Part shown: in pieces, positions 9,556 to 18,101 of the stretch | Position numbering within the stretch: position 1 is the first letter of the stretch | How the letters are laid out: each line of letters begins with the position of its first letter | Assembly: GCF_011684115.1 (NCBI RefSeq) | Contig: NZ_JAADJV010000005.1 | Span: 124,001 to 188,000, forward strand | Direction of reading: 5' to 3' | Length of the DNA: 64,000 nucleotides | From: Rahnella aceris | GTDB lineage: Bacteria > Pseudomonadota > Gammaproteobacteria > Enterobacterales > Enterobacteriaceae | Translations under genes and position numbers: made by a program | Notes under the pieces: generated by a model | What the model was told of the DNA's origin: nothing | Databases searched by the model: none | Seen by the model: the letters and a program-made list of their open reading frames with translations, nothing else

Positions 9556-11394
9556 ATGGAGCAAAACCCGCAGTCACAGCTTAAGCTACTTGTCACCCGT
9601 GGTAAGGAGCAAGGCTATCTGACCTATGCTGAGGTCAATGACCATCTGCCGGAAGATATCGTCGATTCCGACCAGATCGAAGACATCATCCAGATGATTA
9701 ACGACATGGGCATCCAGGTACTTGAAGAAGCACCGGACGCCGATGATTTGATGCTGGCCGAAAACCGCCCTGATACCGACGAAGACGCTGCAGAAGCGGC
9801 GGCGCAGGTACTTTCCAGCGTTGAATCCGAAATTGGCCGTACCACCGACCCTGTGCGTATGTATATGCGCGAGATGGGTACCGTTGAGTTGCTGACCCGT
9901 GAAGGCGAAATCGACATCGCCAAACGTATCGAAGACGGTATCAACCAGGTTCAGTGCTCCGTTGCTGAATATCCTGAAGCTATCACTTATTTGTTAGAGC
10001 AATATGACCGTGTAGAAGCTGGCGAAGTCCGCCTGTCTGACTTGATCACAGGTTTTGTTGACCCTAACGCCGAAGAAGAAATCGCACCAACTGCGACTCA
10101 CGTGGGTTCTGAACTGACCACCGAAGAGCAGGATGATGATGATGAAGACGAAGATGAAGACGACGATGCTGAAGACGACAACAGCATCGACCCGGAACTG
10201 GCTCGCCAGAAGTTCACCGAACTGCGTGAACAGCATGAAGCGACGCGTCTGGTCATCAAGAAAAACGGCCGTAGCCACAAGAGCGCAGCAGAAGAAATCC
10301 TGAAGCTGTCCGATGTGTTCAAACAATTCCGTTTAGTGCCAAAACAGTTCGATTTCCTGGTTAACAGCATGCGTTCCATGATGGATCGCGTTCGTGCTCA
10401 GGAACGTCTGATCATGAAAGTGTGCGTTGAACAGTGCAAAATGCCGAAGAAAAACTTCGTCAATCTGTTCGCCGGTAACGAAACCAGCGATACCTGGTTT
10501 GATGCTGCTCTGGCAATGGGTAAACCCTGGTCTGAGAAGCTGAAAGAAGTCACCGAAGACGTACAGCGCGGCCTGATGAAGCTGCGTCAGATCGAAGAAG
10601 AAACTGGCCTGACTATCGAACAGGTAAAAGACATCAACCGTCGCATGTCTATCGGCGAAGCGAAAGCCCGTCGCGCGAAGAAAGAGATGGTTGAAGCAAA
10701 CTTACGTCTGGTTATTTCGATCGCGAAGAAATACACCAACCGTGGTCTGCAGTTCCTTGACCTGATCCAGGAAGGTAACATCGGCCTGATGAAAGCCGTT
10801 GATAAGTTTGAATATCGCCGTGGTTATAAGTTCTCAACTTATGCGACCTGGTGGATCCGTCAGGCTATCACCCGCTCCATCGCCGACCAGGCGCGTACCA
10901 TCCGTATCCCGGTACATATGATTGAGACGATCAACAAACTCAACCGTATCTCCCGTCAGATGCTGCAAGAGATGGGCCGCGAGCCGACGCCGGAAGAACT
11001 GGCTGAACGTATGCTGATGCCGGAAGACAAAATCCGCAAAGTGCTGAAAATTGCGAAAGAACCAATCTCCATGGAAACGCCAATCGGCGACGATGAAGAT
11101 TCGCATCTGGGTGATTTCATCGAGGATACCACCCTCGAGCTGCCACTGGATTCTGCAACGTCTGAAAGCCTGCGTTCTGCAACACATGACGTTCTGGCTG
11201 GCCTGACCGCACGTGAAGCTAAAGTTCTGCGTATGCGTTTCGGTATCGATATGAACACTGACCACACGCTGGAAGAAGTGGGCAAACAGTTCGACGTTAC
11301 CCGTGAACGTATCCGTCAGATCGAAGCGAAAGCGTTGCGTAAACTGCGCCACCCAAGCCGCTCCGAAGTGCTGCGCAGCTTCCTGGACGATTAA
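9556..11394 (+). CDS. rpoD: RNA polymerase primary sigma factor sigma-70
   Basis: 612 residues (E. coli 613). Region 1.1 is at the N-terminus ([20 protein letters not shown]). Next comes the long non-conserved insert with a run of Asp/Glu (10130-10185), then region 2 ([20 protein letters not shown]), region 3, and region 4 with the helix-turn-helix [22 protein letters not shown]. It is the housekeeping sigma factor. A strong terminator follows at 11423-11457. Confidence 0.99.
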   Translation: MEQNPQSQLKLLVTRGKEQGYLTYAEVNDHLPEDIVDSDQIEDIIQMINDMGIQVLEEAPDADDLMLAENRPDTDEDAAEAAAQVLSSVESEIGRTTDPVRMYMREMGTVELLTREGEIDIAKRIEDGINQVQCSVAEYPEAITYLLEQYDRVEAGEVRLSDLITGFVDPNAEEEIAPTATHVGSELTTEEQDDDDEDEDEDDDAEDDNSIDPELARQKFTELREQHEATRLVIKKNGRSHKSAAEEILKLSDVFKQFRLVPKQFDFLVNSMRSMMDRVRAQERLIMKVCVEQCKMPKKNFVNLFAGNETSDTWFDAALAMGKPWSEKLKEVTEDVQRGLMKLRQIEEETGLTIEQVKDINRRMSIGEAKARRAKKEMVEANLRLVISIAKKYTNRGLQFLDLIQEGNIGLMKAVDKFEYRRGYKFSTYATWWIRQAITRSIADQARTIRIPVHMIETINKLNRISRQMLQEMGREPTPEELAERMLMPEDKIRKVLKIAKEPISMETPIGDDEDSHLGDFIEDTTLELPLDSATSESLRSATHDVLAGLTAREAKVLRMRFGIDMNTDHTLEEVGKQFDVTRERIRQIEAKALRKLRHPSRSEVLRSFLDD

Positions 11395-11422
11395 TCGTCC
11401 TCTGGTTGTCAGTCACGAACAG

Positions 11423-11457
11423 AAAAGCCCCGGCAGAAATGCCGGGGCTTTTTATTA
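11423..11457. terminator. Terminator after rpoD, shared with the convergent accessory gene
   Basis: AAAAGCCCCGGC, loop AGAAAT, GCCGGGGCTTTTT. It is flanked by A's and T's and reaches the stop codon of the convergent gene at 11455, so it serves both sides. Confidence 0.92.
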
Positions 11458-11922
11458 CTGGTTTTCTAAACTGACATTCACCCAGGCAGTATTATCCGGT
11501 AATGGAATAAGCCCGCTGCTGACACCCGTCAAACCAAATACTTTCGAGGCCGGCGAATCAGCATGCAATTCCAGATAAAACGTCTGAGCAAAACTGAGTA
11601 AAACTTCCGTACTGTCTGCTGACTCGCAGGCATCAATATAAACGTTACCCGTATAACCCGGTGGGAAAATACTTTTCACGTTTAAATAAAGCGTATCACC
11701 ATTAACATAAAAGGCCTGGGCTTTATCACCGATGACCGGCCGGTCATTATCCCCCTGAAAAGCACCGTGGGAGATAATAAACAGATTTTCATTCTGTTCC
11801 AGTAACCGCAACTCAGAATGAAATATTTTGTAACTCGACTTAAAGACTGACTGGTACTGCGCCATTGAAGCACTGGCAACATGTTCCAGTTCCGGATCAT
11901 CGGTACAGACGATAAGAATCAT
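11455..11922 (-). CDS. Small putative caspase-like (clan CD-type) protein, function unknown
   Basis: 155 residues, ATG at 11922 with GGAG seven bases upstream. I do not recognise a named family. Visible features are a hydrophobic beta strand ending in His52-Gly53 (LFIISHG) and a second strand ending in Asp97-Ala98-Cys99-Glu100-Ser101 (VYIDACES). That His-Gly and Asp-x-Cys pair is the spacing and context of the catalytic dyad in caspase-fold (clan CD) peptidases, though this protein is shorter than a usual p20 domain. There is no signal peptide or membrane span. It is the last gene of a three-gene operon, 33 bases after a RhiA-like gene. Peptidase activity is an inference; a non-catalytic caspase-like fold or an unrelated Rossmann-like protein is possible. 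Confidence 0.55.
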   Translation of the reverse strand: MILIVCTDDPELEHVASASMAQYQSVFKSSYKIFHSELRLLEQNENLFIISHGAFQGDNDRPVIGDKAQAFYVNGDTLYLNVKSIFPPGYTGNVYIDACESADSTEVLLSFAQTFYLELHADSPASKVFGLTGVSSGLIPLPDNTAWVNVSLENQ

Positions 11923-11955
11923 AATATTACTCCGTAAGTAAATTAAACTGATGAC

Positions 11956-12558
11956 TCAGCCAACAGACCAGGTGTTATCATTTTTCAGCTGAACATTCAG
12001 GTTGTAAGTATTCGGCGCAAACTCAAGCTGCTGCTTATTGGTAATCTGACCAATATCAAGCACCTGACCCGGCGTATAATTACCAAAAGTGATCCAATAA
12101 GTTGGATGCGGCGTGAAGGTCAGGTTGATGTTCGGCTGTGCCTGAACAACAAAGGTACCCGCCCCCGACATACCGACCCCGACAGAGGCCTGATTCAGCG
12201 GTAAACTGCTGTCGTTCGTGACATACAACGTACCGTTCTTTCCGCCGGTGGTCTGTTGTTCGAATTCAAACGCCCCCTCGGAATAGCTCAGCGTCACCTG
12301 ATTATTGTTCGTCAGGCTGGCAGGAAGGGTTTGAGAGGCATCGAATTTCACACCGGGGATCAGCACACCGGTTTCATCCCAAACAAAACTGTAATCAATT
12401 CCCCAGTCAAACTGCACTTTGGTTTTTGGATGTGCCACTTTGGAGAACCACGCCAGTGACATCACTTTGGGATCGGTGATATCCGGAGAGGTTTGATAAA
12501 TACAAATTGCGCCGGTATTTACAGAGTTGTTTGCTACAGTGACAGAATATTGAGTCAT
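11956..12558 (-). CDS. RhiA-like beta-rich protein
   Basis: 200 residues, ATG at 12558 with AAGG upstream. There is no signal peptide and only one cysteine; it is rich in Thr, Asn and Val and predicted by eye to be all-beta. The opening QYSVTVANNS and the block FTPHPTYWITFGNYTPGQV resemble, from memory, the RhiA family first described as a quorum-controlled rhizosphere protein of Rhizobium leguminosarum; its biochemical role is unknown. It is the middle gene of the operon, 80 bases after the possible regulator and 33 bases before the caspase-like gene. The family assignment is tentative; the reading frame is firm. Confidence 0.6.
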   Translation of the reverse strand: MTQYSVTVANNSVNTGAICIYQTSPDITDPKVMSLAWFSKVAHPKTKVQFDWGIDYSFVWDETGVLIPGVKFDASQTLPASLTNNNQVTLSYSEGAFEFEQQTTGGKNGTLYVTNDSSLPLNQASVGVGMSGAGTFVVQAQPNINLTFTPHPTYWITFGNYTPGQVLDIGQITNKQQLEFAPNTYNLNVQLKNDNTWSVG

Positions 12559-12638
12559 AATATTTACCTTTTATATTAAAATGAATGAGAAAATAATTGT
12601 GTGTAGTCTTTGCCTTCTCTTAACTTCCTCGACCTCCT

Positions 12639-13130
12639 TTACAGACACGCGTTACGTGATTTAATTAGCCGGATACTTCGCATCGTAATACCAAAAGTTT
12701 GTGTGAGTAGTTTTGCCGGAATATCTTCTTTCATCGCCACTTGCATTGCTGCCCGGCGAATAGCGATAAACACCCCCCAGTTGGATGGCGTATCCAGATA
12801 TCCAGAAGAATCAATTTTTTTATAAATTCTGTTATATTTATTTTGCGGGATATTAATCCCGTAGATCTGATAAAACTTCTCTGCCTCTTTGGGCATGTAT
12901 ATTTTTCTCCCTCCATGGAGATGAATAAAATGAAATAATCCGGCGAAACCACCATGTTCAGCAAATTCCGATGCTATCCAGGGCATCACCGACATGATGC
13001 AGACGCTGTTTTTTTCACAAAAGCTGATTAATCTTGCTTCTCTTTCTGAATGCCGGAGCGGTAGTCCTGAAAATAGTTCGAACCATTCCTCCAGATTTTC
13101 CTGTCTTTCTTCGGTTTCAACATTAGCCAT
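12639..13130 (-). CDS. Hypothetical protein, possible Mor-like DNA-binding regulator
   Basis: 163 residues from the ATG at 13130, which has AGGAG eight bases upstream; a GTG at 13178 would add 16 residues. I do not recognise it with confidence. Residues 73-81 (GGRKIYMPK) recall the GGxxIYIPK strand of Mor/C-type phage activators. The end, about 138-158 (PAKLLTQTFGITMRSIRLIKS), looks like the helix-turn-helix that follows it there, but a longer insert separates the two. The coding sequence is visibly AT-richer than its neighbours, which suggests transfer. It is the first gene of the three-gene unit between rpoD and mug. Confidence 0.5.
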   Translation of the reverse strand: MANVETEERQENLEEWFELFSGLPLRHSEREARLISFCEKNSVCIMSVMPWIASEFAEHGGFAGLFHFIHLHGGRKIYMPKEAEKFYQIYGINIPQNKYNRIYKKIDSSGYLDTPSNWGVFIAIRRAAMQVAMKEDIPAKLLTQTFGITMRSIRLIKSRNACL

Positions 13131-13408
13131 ATCTCCTGCTCCTGAAGAATCAAACTGCCTGACTACTTTGCTGCTCACCCCGAATGAGGCGATGGAATAA
13201 GTTTTAGTTCAGTTGAGCGCATTCACACGGGGGAAGCATTCCTCTTACATTAAATATGCAAATGTATTCAGGTGGGGTTCAGAGAGTATAAAGCTGCTTT
13301 AATAGCGAAATAATTTGGTAAATCAACCAAAACCAAGACGATTATTAATAAAATAATCATCATGGCGAGATTTTATATCTGAGGGAATAATAAGAGGAGG
13401 TGACGGGA
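13131..13408. other. AT-rich intergenic region upstream of the accessory operon
   Basis: 278 bases, clearly richer in A+T than the surrounding core genes. It must hold the minus-strand promoter of the accessory operon. I cannot name a convincing -35/-10 pair, and I see no tRNA, integrase remnant or direct repeat that would mark an attachment site. Confidence 0.45.
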
Positions 13409-13912
13409 TTATGCTGTGTTTTCTAATGATAAGAATAGTTCACGGTATGCGGATACCAGTTCATCCAGCGTCGCCCGGTTCAGGCCGCTTGGGTTAGGCA
13501 GCACCCAAACTTCCGTGTCACCGATTTTCAACGCCTGACGTCCCCAGTTCACCTTACTGATGCCAAACGCTTTACTGAATGCCTGTTTGCCTAAAACAGC
13601 CAGCGCACGCGGCTGATAGTATTCAATTTTTGCCATCAACGCTGCGCCCCCTTCGCGCAACTCATCGCGAACCAGCTCCGTTGCCTCAACGGTCGGACGT
13701 TCCACCAGCATGGTGATCCCGCAATCTGTATCCAGCAAATGCTGTTCTTCTTCAGGCTTAAGTAAACGCCCGGTAAAACCCGCCTGATAGATAACCTTCC
13801 AGAAGCGGTTATTGGCATTAGCGAAATGGAAACCATGATGAGCAGTGGATAAGCCGGGATTGATGCCGCAAAACACGACAGAAAGATCCCGGGCGATAAT
13901 ATCTGTAATCAT
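13409..13912 (-). CDS. mug: G/U mismatch-specific uracil-DNA glycosylase
   Basis: 167 residues (E. coli 168). The active-site motif GINPG is at residues 16-20 with its catalytic Asn, and the C-terminal NPSGLN inserts into the DNA minor groove. It removes uracil and 3,N4-ethenocytosine opposite G. In E. coli mug directly follows rpoD; here the accessory operon lies between them. Confidence 0.95.
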   Translation of the reverse strand: MITDIIARDLSVVFCGINPGLSTAHHGFHFANANNRFWKVIYQAGFTGRLLKPEEEQHLLDTDCGITMLVERPTVEATELVRDELREGGAALMAKIEYYQPRALAVLGKQAFSKAFGISKVNWGRQALKIGDTEVWVLPNPSGLNRATLDELVSAYRELFLSLENTA

Positions 13913-14013
13913 TATTATCCCTTAAGATGTATTTACCTGAGTTATAGGTAAAAACGCAGTGAACACAACAGACTAAAACTGTGCACAAAACGCGCATACA
14001 AACCGAAGACATA

Positions 14014-14043
14014 TAGACCTGTAAGCAGAGTTTACCGTATAAT
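14014..14043 (+). promoter_or_regulatory. Candidate promoter for tRNA-Ile2
   Basis: A perfect TATAAT (14038-14043) is followed by a GC-rich discriminator. A weak TAGACC (14014-14019) lies at an 18-base spacing. The GC-rich discriminator is typical of stringently controlled tRNA promoters. Confidence 0.6.
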
Positions 14044-14053
14044 CCCGCACCTC

Positions 14054-14130
14054 GGCCCTTTAGCTCAGTTGGTTAGAGCACGCGACTCATAATCGCTTGG
14101 TCGCTGGTTCAAGTCCAGCAAGGGCCACCA
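14054..14130 (+). tRNA. ileX: tRNA-Ile2 with CAU anticodon (lysidine-modified), CCA encoded
   Basis: 77 nucleotides folding into a full cloverleaf: acceptor GGCCCTT pairs with AAGGGCC, the T arm contains GGTTCAAGTCC, and CCA is encoded. The anticodon loop is CTCATAA. The sequence is nearly that of E. coli ileX, next to mug, so this is the isoleucine tRNA whose C34 becomes lysidine to read AUA rather than a methionine tRNA. A terminator follows at 14157-14184. Confidence 0.93.
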
Positions 14131-14156
14131 GATTTTAGTTTGAGATTCAAACGATT

Positions 14157-14184
14157 AAGCCACTTCATACGGAGTGGCTTTTTT
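14157..14184 (+). terminator. Terminator after tRNA-Ile2
   Basis: An 8-bp stem (AAGCCACT / AGTGGCTT), an 8-base loop, then a run of T's. Confidence 0.85.
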
Positions 14185-14263
14185 GTTGCGTGAATACCTG
14201 TCTTCCCCTGACTTTTCCACGGATTGAACCTCTCTCGTCATTGACCCCATACGCCCTGCATAT

Positions 14264-14282
14264 AATAATGATAACCATTAAC
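14264..14282 (+). promoter_or_regulatory. Fur box upstream of fepB
   Basis: AATAATGATAACCATTAAC matches 16 of 19 positions of the Fur consensus. It lies 24 bases before the fepB start, where Fur-Fe2+ would block transcription of the whole fepBDGC unit under iron sufficiency. Confidence 0.85.
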
Positions 14283-14306
14283 ATTAAAGAATCAGGAATG
14301 GATCCA

Positions 14307-15275
14307 ATGACAAGGGCTGGTTTTCGCCGTTTTTCAGGGATGGTTGCGCTGTTGTTATCGCTGCTTGTCGCCACGCAGGCTTTCGCAGAAGGCTGGCCAC
14401 GGCAAGTTATGACCTCAAAGGGAAGCATCACATTACAACAGCCGCCGCAGCGGATTGTCTCCACCAGCGTCACCGTCACCGGCACATTGCTGGCGATTAA
14501 TGCGCCGGTTATCGCCAGCGGAGCGACTGCGCCCAATAATCGGGTTTCCGATGCTCAGGGCTTTTTCCGCCAGTGGGGCGATGTCGCGAAACAACGCGGT
14601 GTGCAGCGGCTTTATATCGGCGAACCGAATGCTGAAGCCATTGCCGGACAGGCACCGGATCTCATCATTATTGCCGCCACAGGCGGGGATTCCGCACTGA
14701 AACTCTATGATCAGCTGTCGGCCATTGCGCCGGTCATGGTGGTCAATTACGACGATAAAAGCTGGCAGGAACTCGCCACCGAATTAGGCCGGGCGACGGG
14801 TAAAGAAACCGATGCCGCCAAGGTTATCGCGCAGTTTTCAGCCCGTGAAGACAGTCTGAAAAAAGCGATACATTTGCCACCGCAGCCGGTGTCCGCGCTG
14901 GTTTATGGATCAGATGGCAAAAGCGCCAATCTGTGGACGCCCGCGTCACCGCAAGGTCAGTTGCTCCGGCAGTTAGGATTCAGCCTCGCGCCGGTTCCGC
15001 TGAATTTAGCCGCCAGTTACAGTCAGGGCAAACGCCATGACATCATCCAGCTTGCCGGTGAGAAAATGCCGGAGGCGATGAACGGCCAGACGCTGCTGTT
15101 ATTTTCCGCCAGTCAGCCTGATGCACAACGGCTGCTGACCAATCCTTTTCTGGCGAAGTTACCTGCCGTGCAGGCCGGGCGCGTGTATGCCATGGGTGAC
15201 GACACGTTCAGACTCGATTATTACAGCGCCAGCAACATGCTGAATCAGCTTGAAAAACTGTTCGTAACTCACTGA
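14307..15275 (+). CDS. fepB: Ferric catecholate (enterobactin) periplasmic binding protein
   Basis: 322 residues. The ATG at 14307 has AGGA at a 10-base spacing; the ATG at 14298 lies almost on top of that site, and longer in-frame starts run back through the Fur box. A signal peptide ends in TQAFA. The mature protein has two lobes with [10 protein letters not shown] near the start and the class III fold of siderophore-binding proteins. It carries ferric enterobactin-type chelates from FepA to FepDGC. Its stop overlaps the fepD start (TGATG). The specificity is inferred from the linked fepA and fes. Confidence 0.9.
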   Translation: MTRAGFRRFSGMVALLLSLLVATQAFAEGWPRQVMTSKGSITLQQPPQRIVSTSVTVTGTLLAINAPVIASGATAPNNRVSDAQGFFRQWGDVAKQRGVQRLYIGEPNAEAIAGQAPDLIIIAATGGDSALKLYDQLSAIAPVMVVNYDDKSWQELATELGRATGKETDAAKVIAQFSAREDSLKKAIHLPPQPVSALVYGSDGKSANLWTPASPQGQLLRQLGFSLAPVPLNLAASYSQGKRHDIIQLAGEKMPEAMNGQTLLLFSASQPDAQRLLTNPFLAKLPAVQAGRVYAMGDDTFRLDYYSASNMLNQLEKLFVTH

Positions 15276-16276
15276 TGTCCCGCTCAATAAAAAATCTCAC
15301 AGCGCTGTTGGTTGCCTTGTTTTTGCTCTGCCTGATGATGGCGCTGAGTCTGGTGCTGGGCGAGAAATCGCTTGCGTCCGGCACCGTGATGTCAGCGCTT
15401 AACGGCCAGTGCACTGGGGCGGACTGCGTGATTGTCACCGATGCCCGTGTGCCGCGCACGCTGGCCGGTTTGCTGGCAGGGATGGCGCTCGGATTATCCG
15501 GTGCGCTGATGCAAATCCTCACCCGCAATCCGCTGGCTGATCCCGGTATTCTTGGCGTTAATGCGGGTGCGGCTTTCGCGGTGGTTATCGGTATCGCCTT
15601 TTTTGGCGCAACGGATGTCAGCCACTATTTGTGGTTCGCGTTTGCCGGTGCCTTACTGGCAACATTGCTGGTCGCCATGATCGGCGCGCTGGGACGCGGA
15701 AAGCTGGATCCGGTACGCTTAACTCTGGCGGGCGTCGCGCTCGGCGCTGTGCTGGAAGGCATGTCTTCGGGGATTTCCCTGCTCAACCCGACCGTCTACG
15801 ATCAGTTGCGATTCTGGCAGGCTGGCTCGCTGGATATCCGCAATATTACCGTGATTAAAACCATCACACCGCCGGTGACTTTTGCGGTTGTCCTGAGCTT
15901 ACTGATGGCCCGCTCCCTGAATAATCTGACGATGGGCAGCGAACTGGCGACGGCGCTCGGCACCAAAATCGCGACCACGCAGTTGCTGGGATTACTGGCG
16001 ATTACGTTGTTGTGCGGCAGCGCCACAGCGGCTGTCGGCCCCATCGCCTTTGTCGGCCTGATGGTGCCGCATATGGCGCGCTGGATCTGTCGTGCGGATC
16101 CGCGCTGGATGCTGCCGTGGACGCTGGTGTTAACCCCGACGCTGTTGCTGGCAGCCGATATCGCCGGGCGTTTTCTGGTTACCGGAGAATTGCGGGTTTC
16201 CGTGGTGGTCGCCTTTATCGGCGCGCCGGTGCTTATTTTCCTGGTACGCCGTCCCGGTGGATTACACAGAGGTTAA
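15275..16276 (+). CDS. fepD: Ferric enterobactin ABC permease FepD
   Basis: 333 residues, with about nine to ten membrane spans. It belongs to the FecCD/BtuC permease family: ARVPRTLAGLLAGMALGLSGALMQ and NPLADPGILG near the N-terminus, and the coupling-helix region around ALGTKI. It forms the inner-membrane channel with FepG, powered by FepC. It is translationally coupled to fepB by a one-base overlap and followed two bases later by fepG. Confidence 0.92.
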   Translation: MSRSIKNLTALLVALFLLCLMMALSLVLGEKSLASGTVMSALNGQCTGADCVIVTDARVPRTLAGLLAGMALGLSGALMQILTRNPLADPGILGVNAGAAFAVVIGIAFFGATDVSHYLWFAFAGALLATLLVAMIGALGRGKLDPVRLTLAGVALGAVLEGMSSGISLLNPTVYDQLRFWQAGSLDIRNITVIKTITPPVTFAVVLSLLMARSLNNLTMGSELATALGTKIATTQLLGLLAITLLCGSATAAVGPIAFVGLMVPHMARWICRADPRWMLPWTLVLTPTLLLAADIAGRFLVTGELRVSVVVAFIGAPVLIFLVRRPGGLHRG

Positions 16277-16278
16277 CC

Positions 16279-17307
16279 ATGAGCCAGACTCTTACAGAAC
16301 CTCGCCCGCTGAAAAAACCTTTGCTGCTGTCGCGCCCCTTTCTGACCGCCTGCGGACTGGTGTTATGCCTGATCCTGCTGGCGGTTTACGCGCTGGGTAG
16401 CGGAACACTGGCACTGACGCCGTCGCAGGTTGTCAGCGCCCTGCTCGGCGACGGGCCGAAAAACCTGAGCATTATTGTCACGCAATGGCGTCTGCCGCGC
16501 GTGGTGATGGCGATGATTCTCGGTGCCGCACTCGGCATCAGCGGCGCGATTTTTCAGTCGCTGCTGCGCAATCCATTGGGAAGTCCGGACGTTATCGGTT
16601 TTAACACCGGCGCGTATACCGGCGTTCTGCTGATTATCGTGTTGTTCAATGGCGCTGCGGGCGACCTTCTCCCCGGCGCGATGGCAGGCGGCGTCGTGAC
16701 CGCACTGGTGGTATACGCCCTGGCGTGGCGTCAGGGCATCGAAACGTTCCGCCTGATTATCGTCGGTATCGGCGTACGGGCGCTGCTGATTGCGGTCAAT
16801 ACCTGGCTGATTATTCACGCCTCGCTGGAATCGGCGCTGACGGCTGGCTTGTGGAATGCTGGTTCGCTCAATGGCATCACATGGGAGAAAAGCCTGCCGG
16901 CGACCGGGATGATTATCGTCGCCTGCATGCTGGCGCGTTGCTTATCCGCTCCGATGCGGTTGCTCGAAATGGGCGATGATGCCGCCTGTGCGCTGGGCGT
17001 ACCGGTGACGCGTTCACGTTTATTGCTGATGCTGGCGGGCGTGGCGTTGACCGCCGCAGCCACCGCGCTGGCCGGGCCAATTTCCTTTATTGCGCTGGTG
17101 TCACCGCAAATTTCGCGTCGTCTTTGCGCCAGCCAGCAGCACGCTTTATTTTTCGCGGCGCTGACCGGCGCGCTGCTGTTGCTCGCCGCCGATGTCACTG
17201 CACAACGGCTGTTCACGCCCTATCAGTTACCCGTGGGCGTGCTGACCGTCAGTCTGGGCGGCATTTATCTGATTGGGTTGCTGATCCGGGAGTCGCGACG
17301 CTCATGA
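16279..17307 (+). CDS. fepG: Ferric enterobactin ABC permease FepG
   Basis: 342 residues from the ATG at 16279 (MSQTLTEPRPLKKPLLLS). A much longer in-frame ORF from 16012 overlaps fepD and is not real coding upstream. It belongs to the FecCD family: RLPRVVMAMILGAALGISGAIFQ, NPLGSPDVIGFNTGAYTG, and ALGVPVTRSRLL near the coupling helix. It is the partner of FepD. It ends in an ATGA overlap with fepC. Confidence 0.93.
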   Translation: MSQTLTEPRPLKKPLLLSRPFLTACGLVLCLILLAVYALGSGTLALTPSQVVSALLGDGPKNLSIIVTQWRLPRVVMAMILGAALGISGAIFQSLLRNPLGSPDVIGFNTGAYTGVLLIIVLFNGAAGDLLPGAMAGGVVTALVVYALAWRQGIETFRLIIVGIGVRALLIAVNTWLIIHASLESALTAGLWNAGSLNGITWEKSLPATGMIIVACMLARCLSAPMRLLEMGDDAACALGVPVTRSRLLLMLAGVALTAAATALAGPISFIALVSPQISRRLCASQQHALFFAALTGALLLLAADVTAQRLFTPYQLPVGVLTVSLGGIYLIGLLIRESRRS

Positions 17308-18101
17308 ATACTGAACACTCTTCCCCTTTGTACGCGAAAGATCTGACGCTGGGCTACGATAAAAAAATCGTCGCCCGCGAACTCTCCGTCTCTATCCCTC
17401 AGGGAAAACTCACCGTGATTATCGGGCCGAATGCCTGCGGTAAATCCACATTATTGCGCACGCTCAGCCGCCTGATGCCGCCGCAATCCGGCACGGTATT
17501 TCTGGACGGCAAACTGATCGGTGATTACGGCACCAGAGACGTCGCGAAACGTCTGGGTTTACTGCCGCAAAGTTCAACGGCGCCGGGCGATATCAGTGTG
17601 GCGGATCTGGTGGCCCGCGGGCGTTACCCGCATCAGAGCCTGTTCAGCCGCTGGACAGCGCAAGATACGCTGGCGGTGAACGACGCCATGCACGCGACGG
17701 GAGTATTCGAACTGGCGGAAAGCACGGTGAATTCACTTTCCGGCGGACAGCGCCAGCGGGTGTGGATAGCCATGGTGCTGGCGCAACAAACGCCGTTGTT
17801 ATTGCTGGATGAACCGACAACCTGGCTGGATATCGCGCATCAGATTGATTTGATGGAACTGATGTGTCGCCTGAATCAGGAAAACGGCCGCACGCTGGTG
17901 GTGGTGTTGCACGACCTGAATCAGGCATGTCGTTACGCCGGGCATCTGATTGCCATGCGCGATGGAAAAATACTGGCTGAGGGCGCACCGGCAGACATCG
18001 TCACACCGGCACTGATCGAACAGGTTTTCGGGCTACGCTGCGCCATTATCGACTGTCCGGTTTCGCATACACCGTTAATTATCCCGCTGGGTAACGGTTG
18101 A
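17304..18101 (+). CDS. fepC: Ferric enterobactin ABC transporter ATPase FepC
   Basis: 265 residues, starting at the ATG that overlaps the fepG stop. It is a complete ABC ATPase: Walker A GPNACGKST, signature [13 protein letters not shown], Walker B LLLLDEPTTWLD, and the switch His in VLHDLN. The [19 protein letters not shown] stretch is typical of siderophore importers. Its 3' end overlaps the 3' end of the convergent fes gene by 27 bases. Confidence 0.95.
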   Translation: MNTEHSSPLYAKDLTLGYDKKIVARELSVSIPQGKLTVIIGPNACGKSTLLRTLSRLMPPQSGTVFLDGKLIGDYGTRDVAKRLGLLPQSSTAPGDISVADLVARGRYPHQSLFSRWTAQDTLAVNDAMHATGVFELAESTVNSLSGGQRQRVWIAMVLAQQTPLLLLDEPTTWLDIAHQIDLMELMCRLNQENGRTLVVVLHDLNQACRYAGHLIAMRDGKILAEGAPADIVTPALIEQVFGLRCAIIDCPVSHTPLIIPLGNG

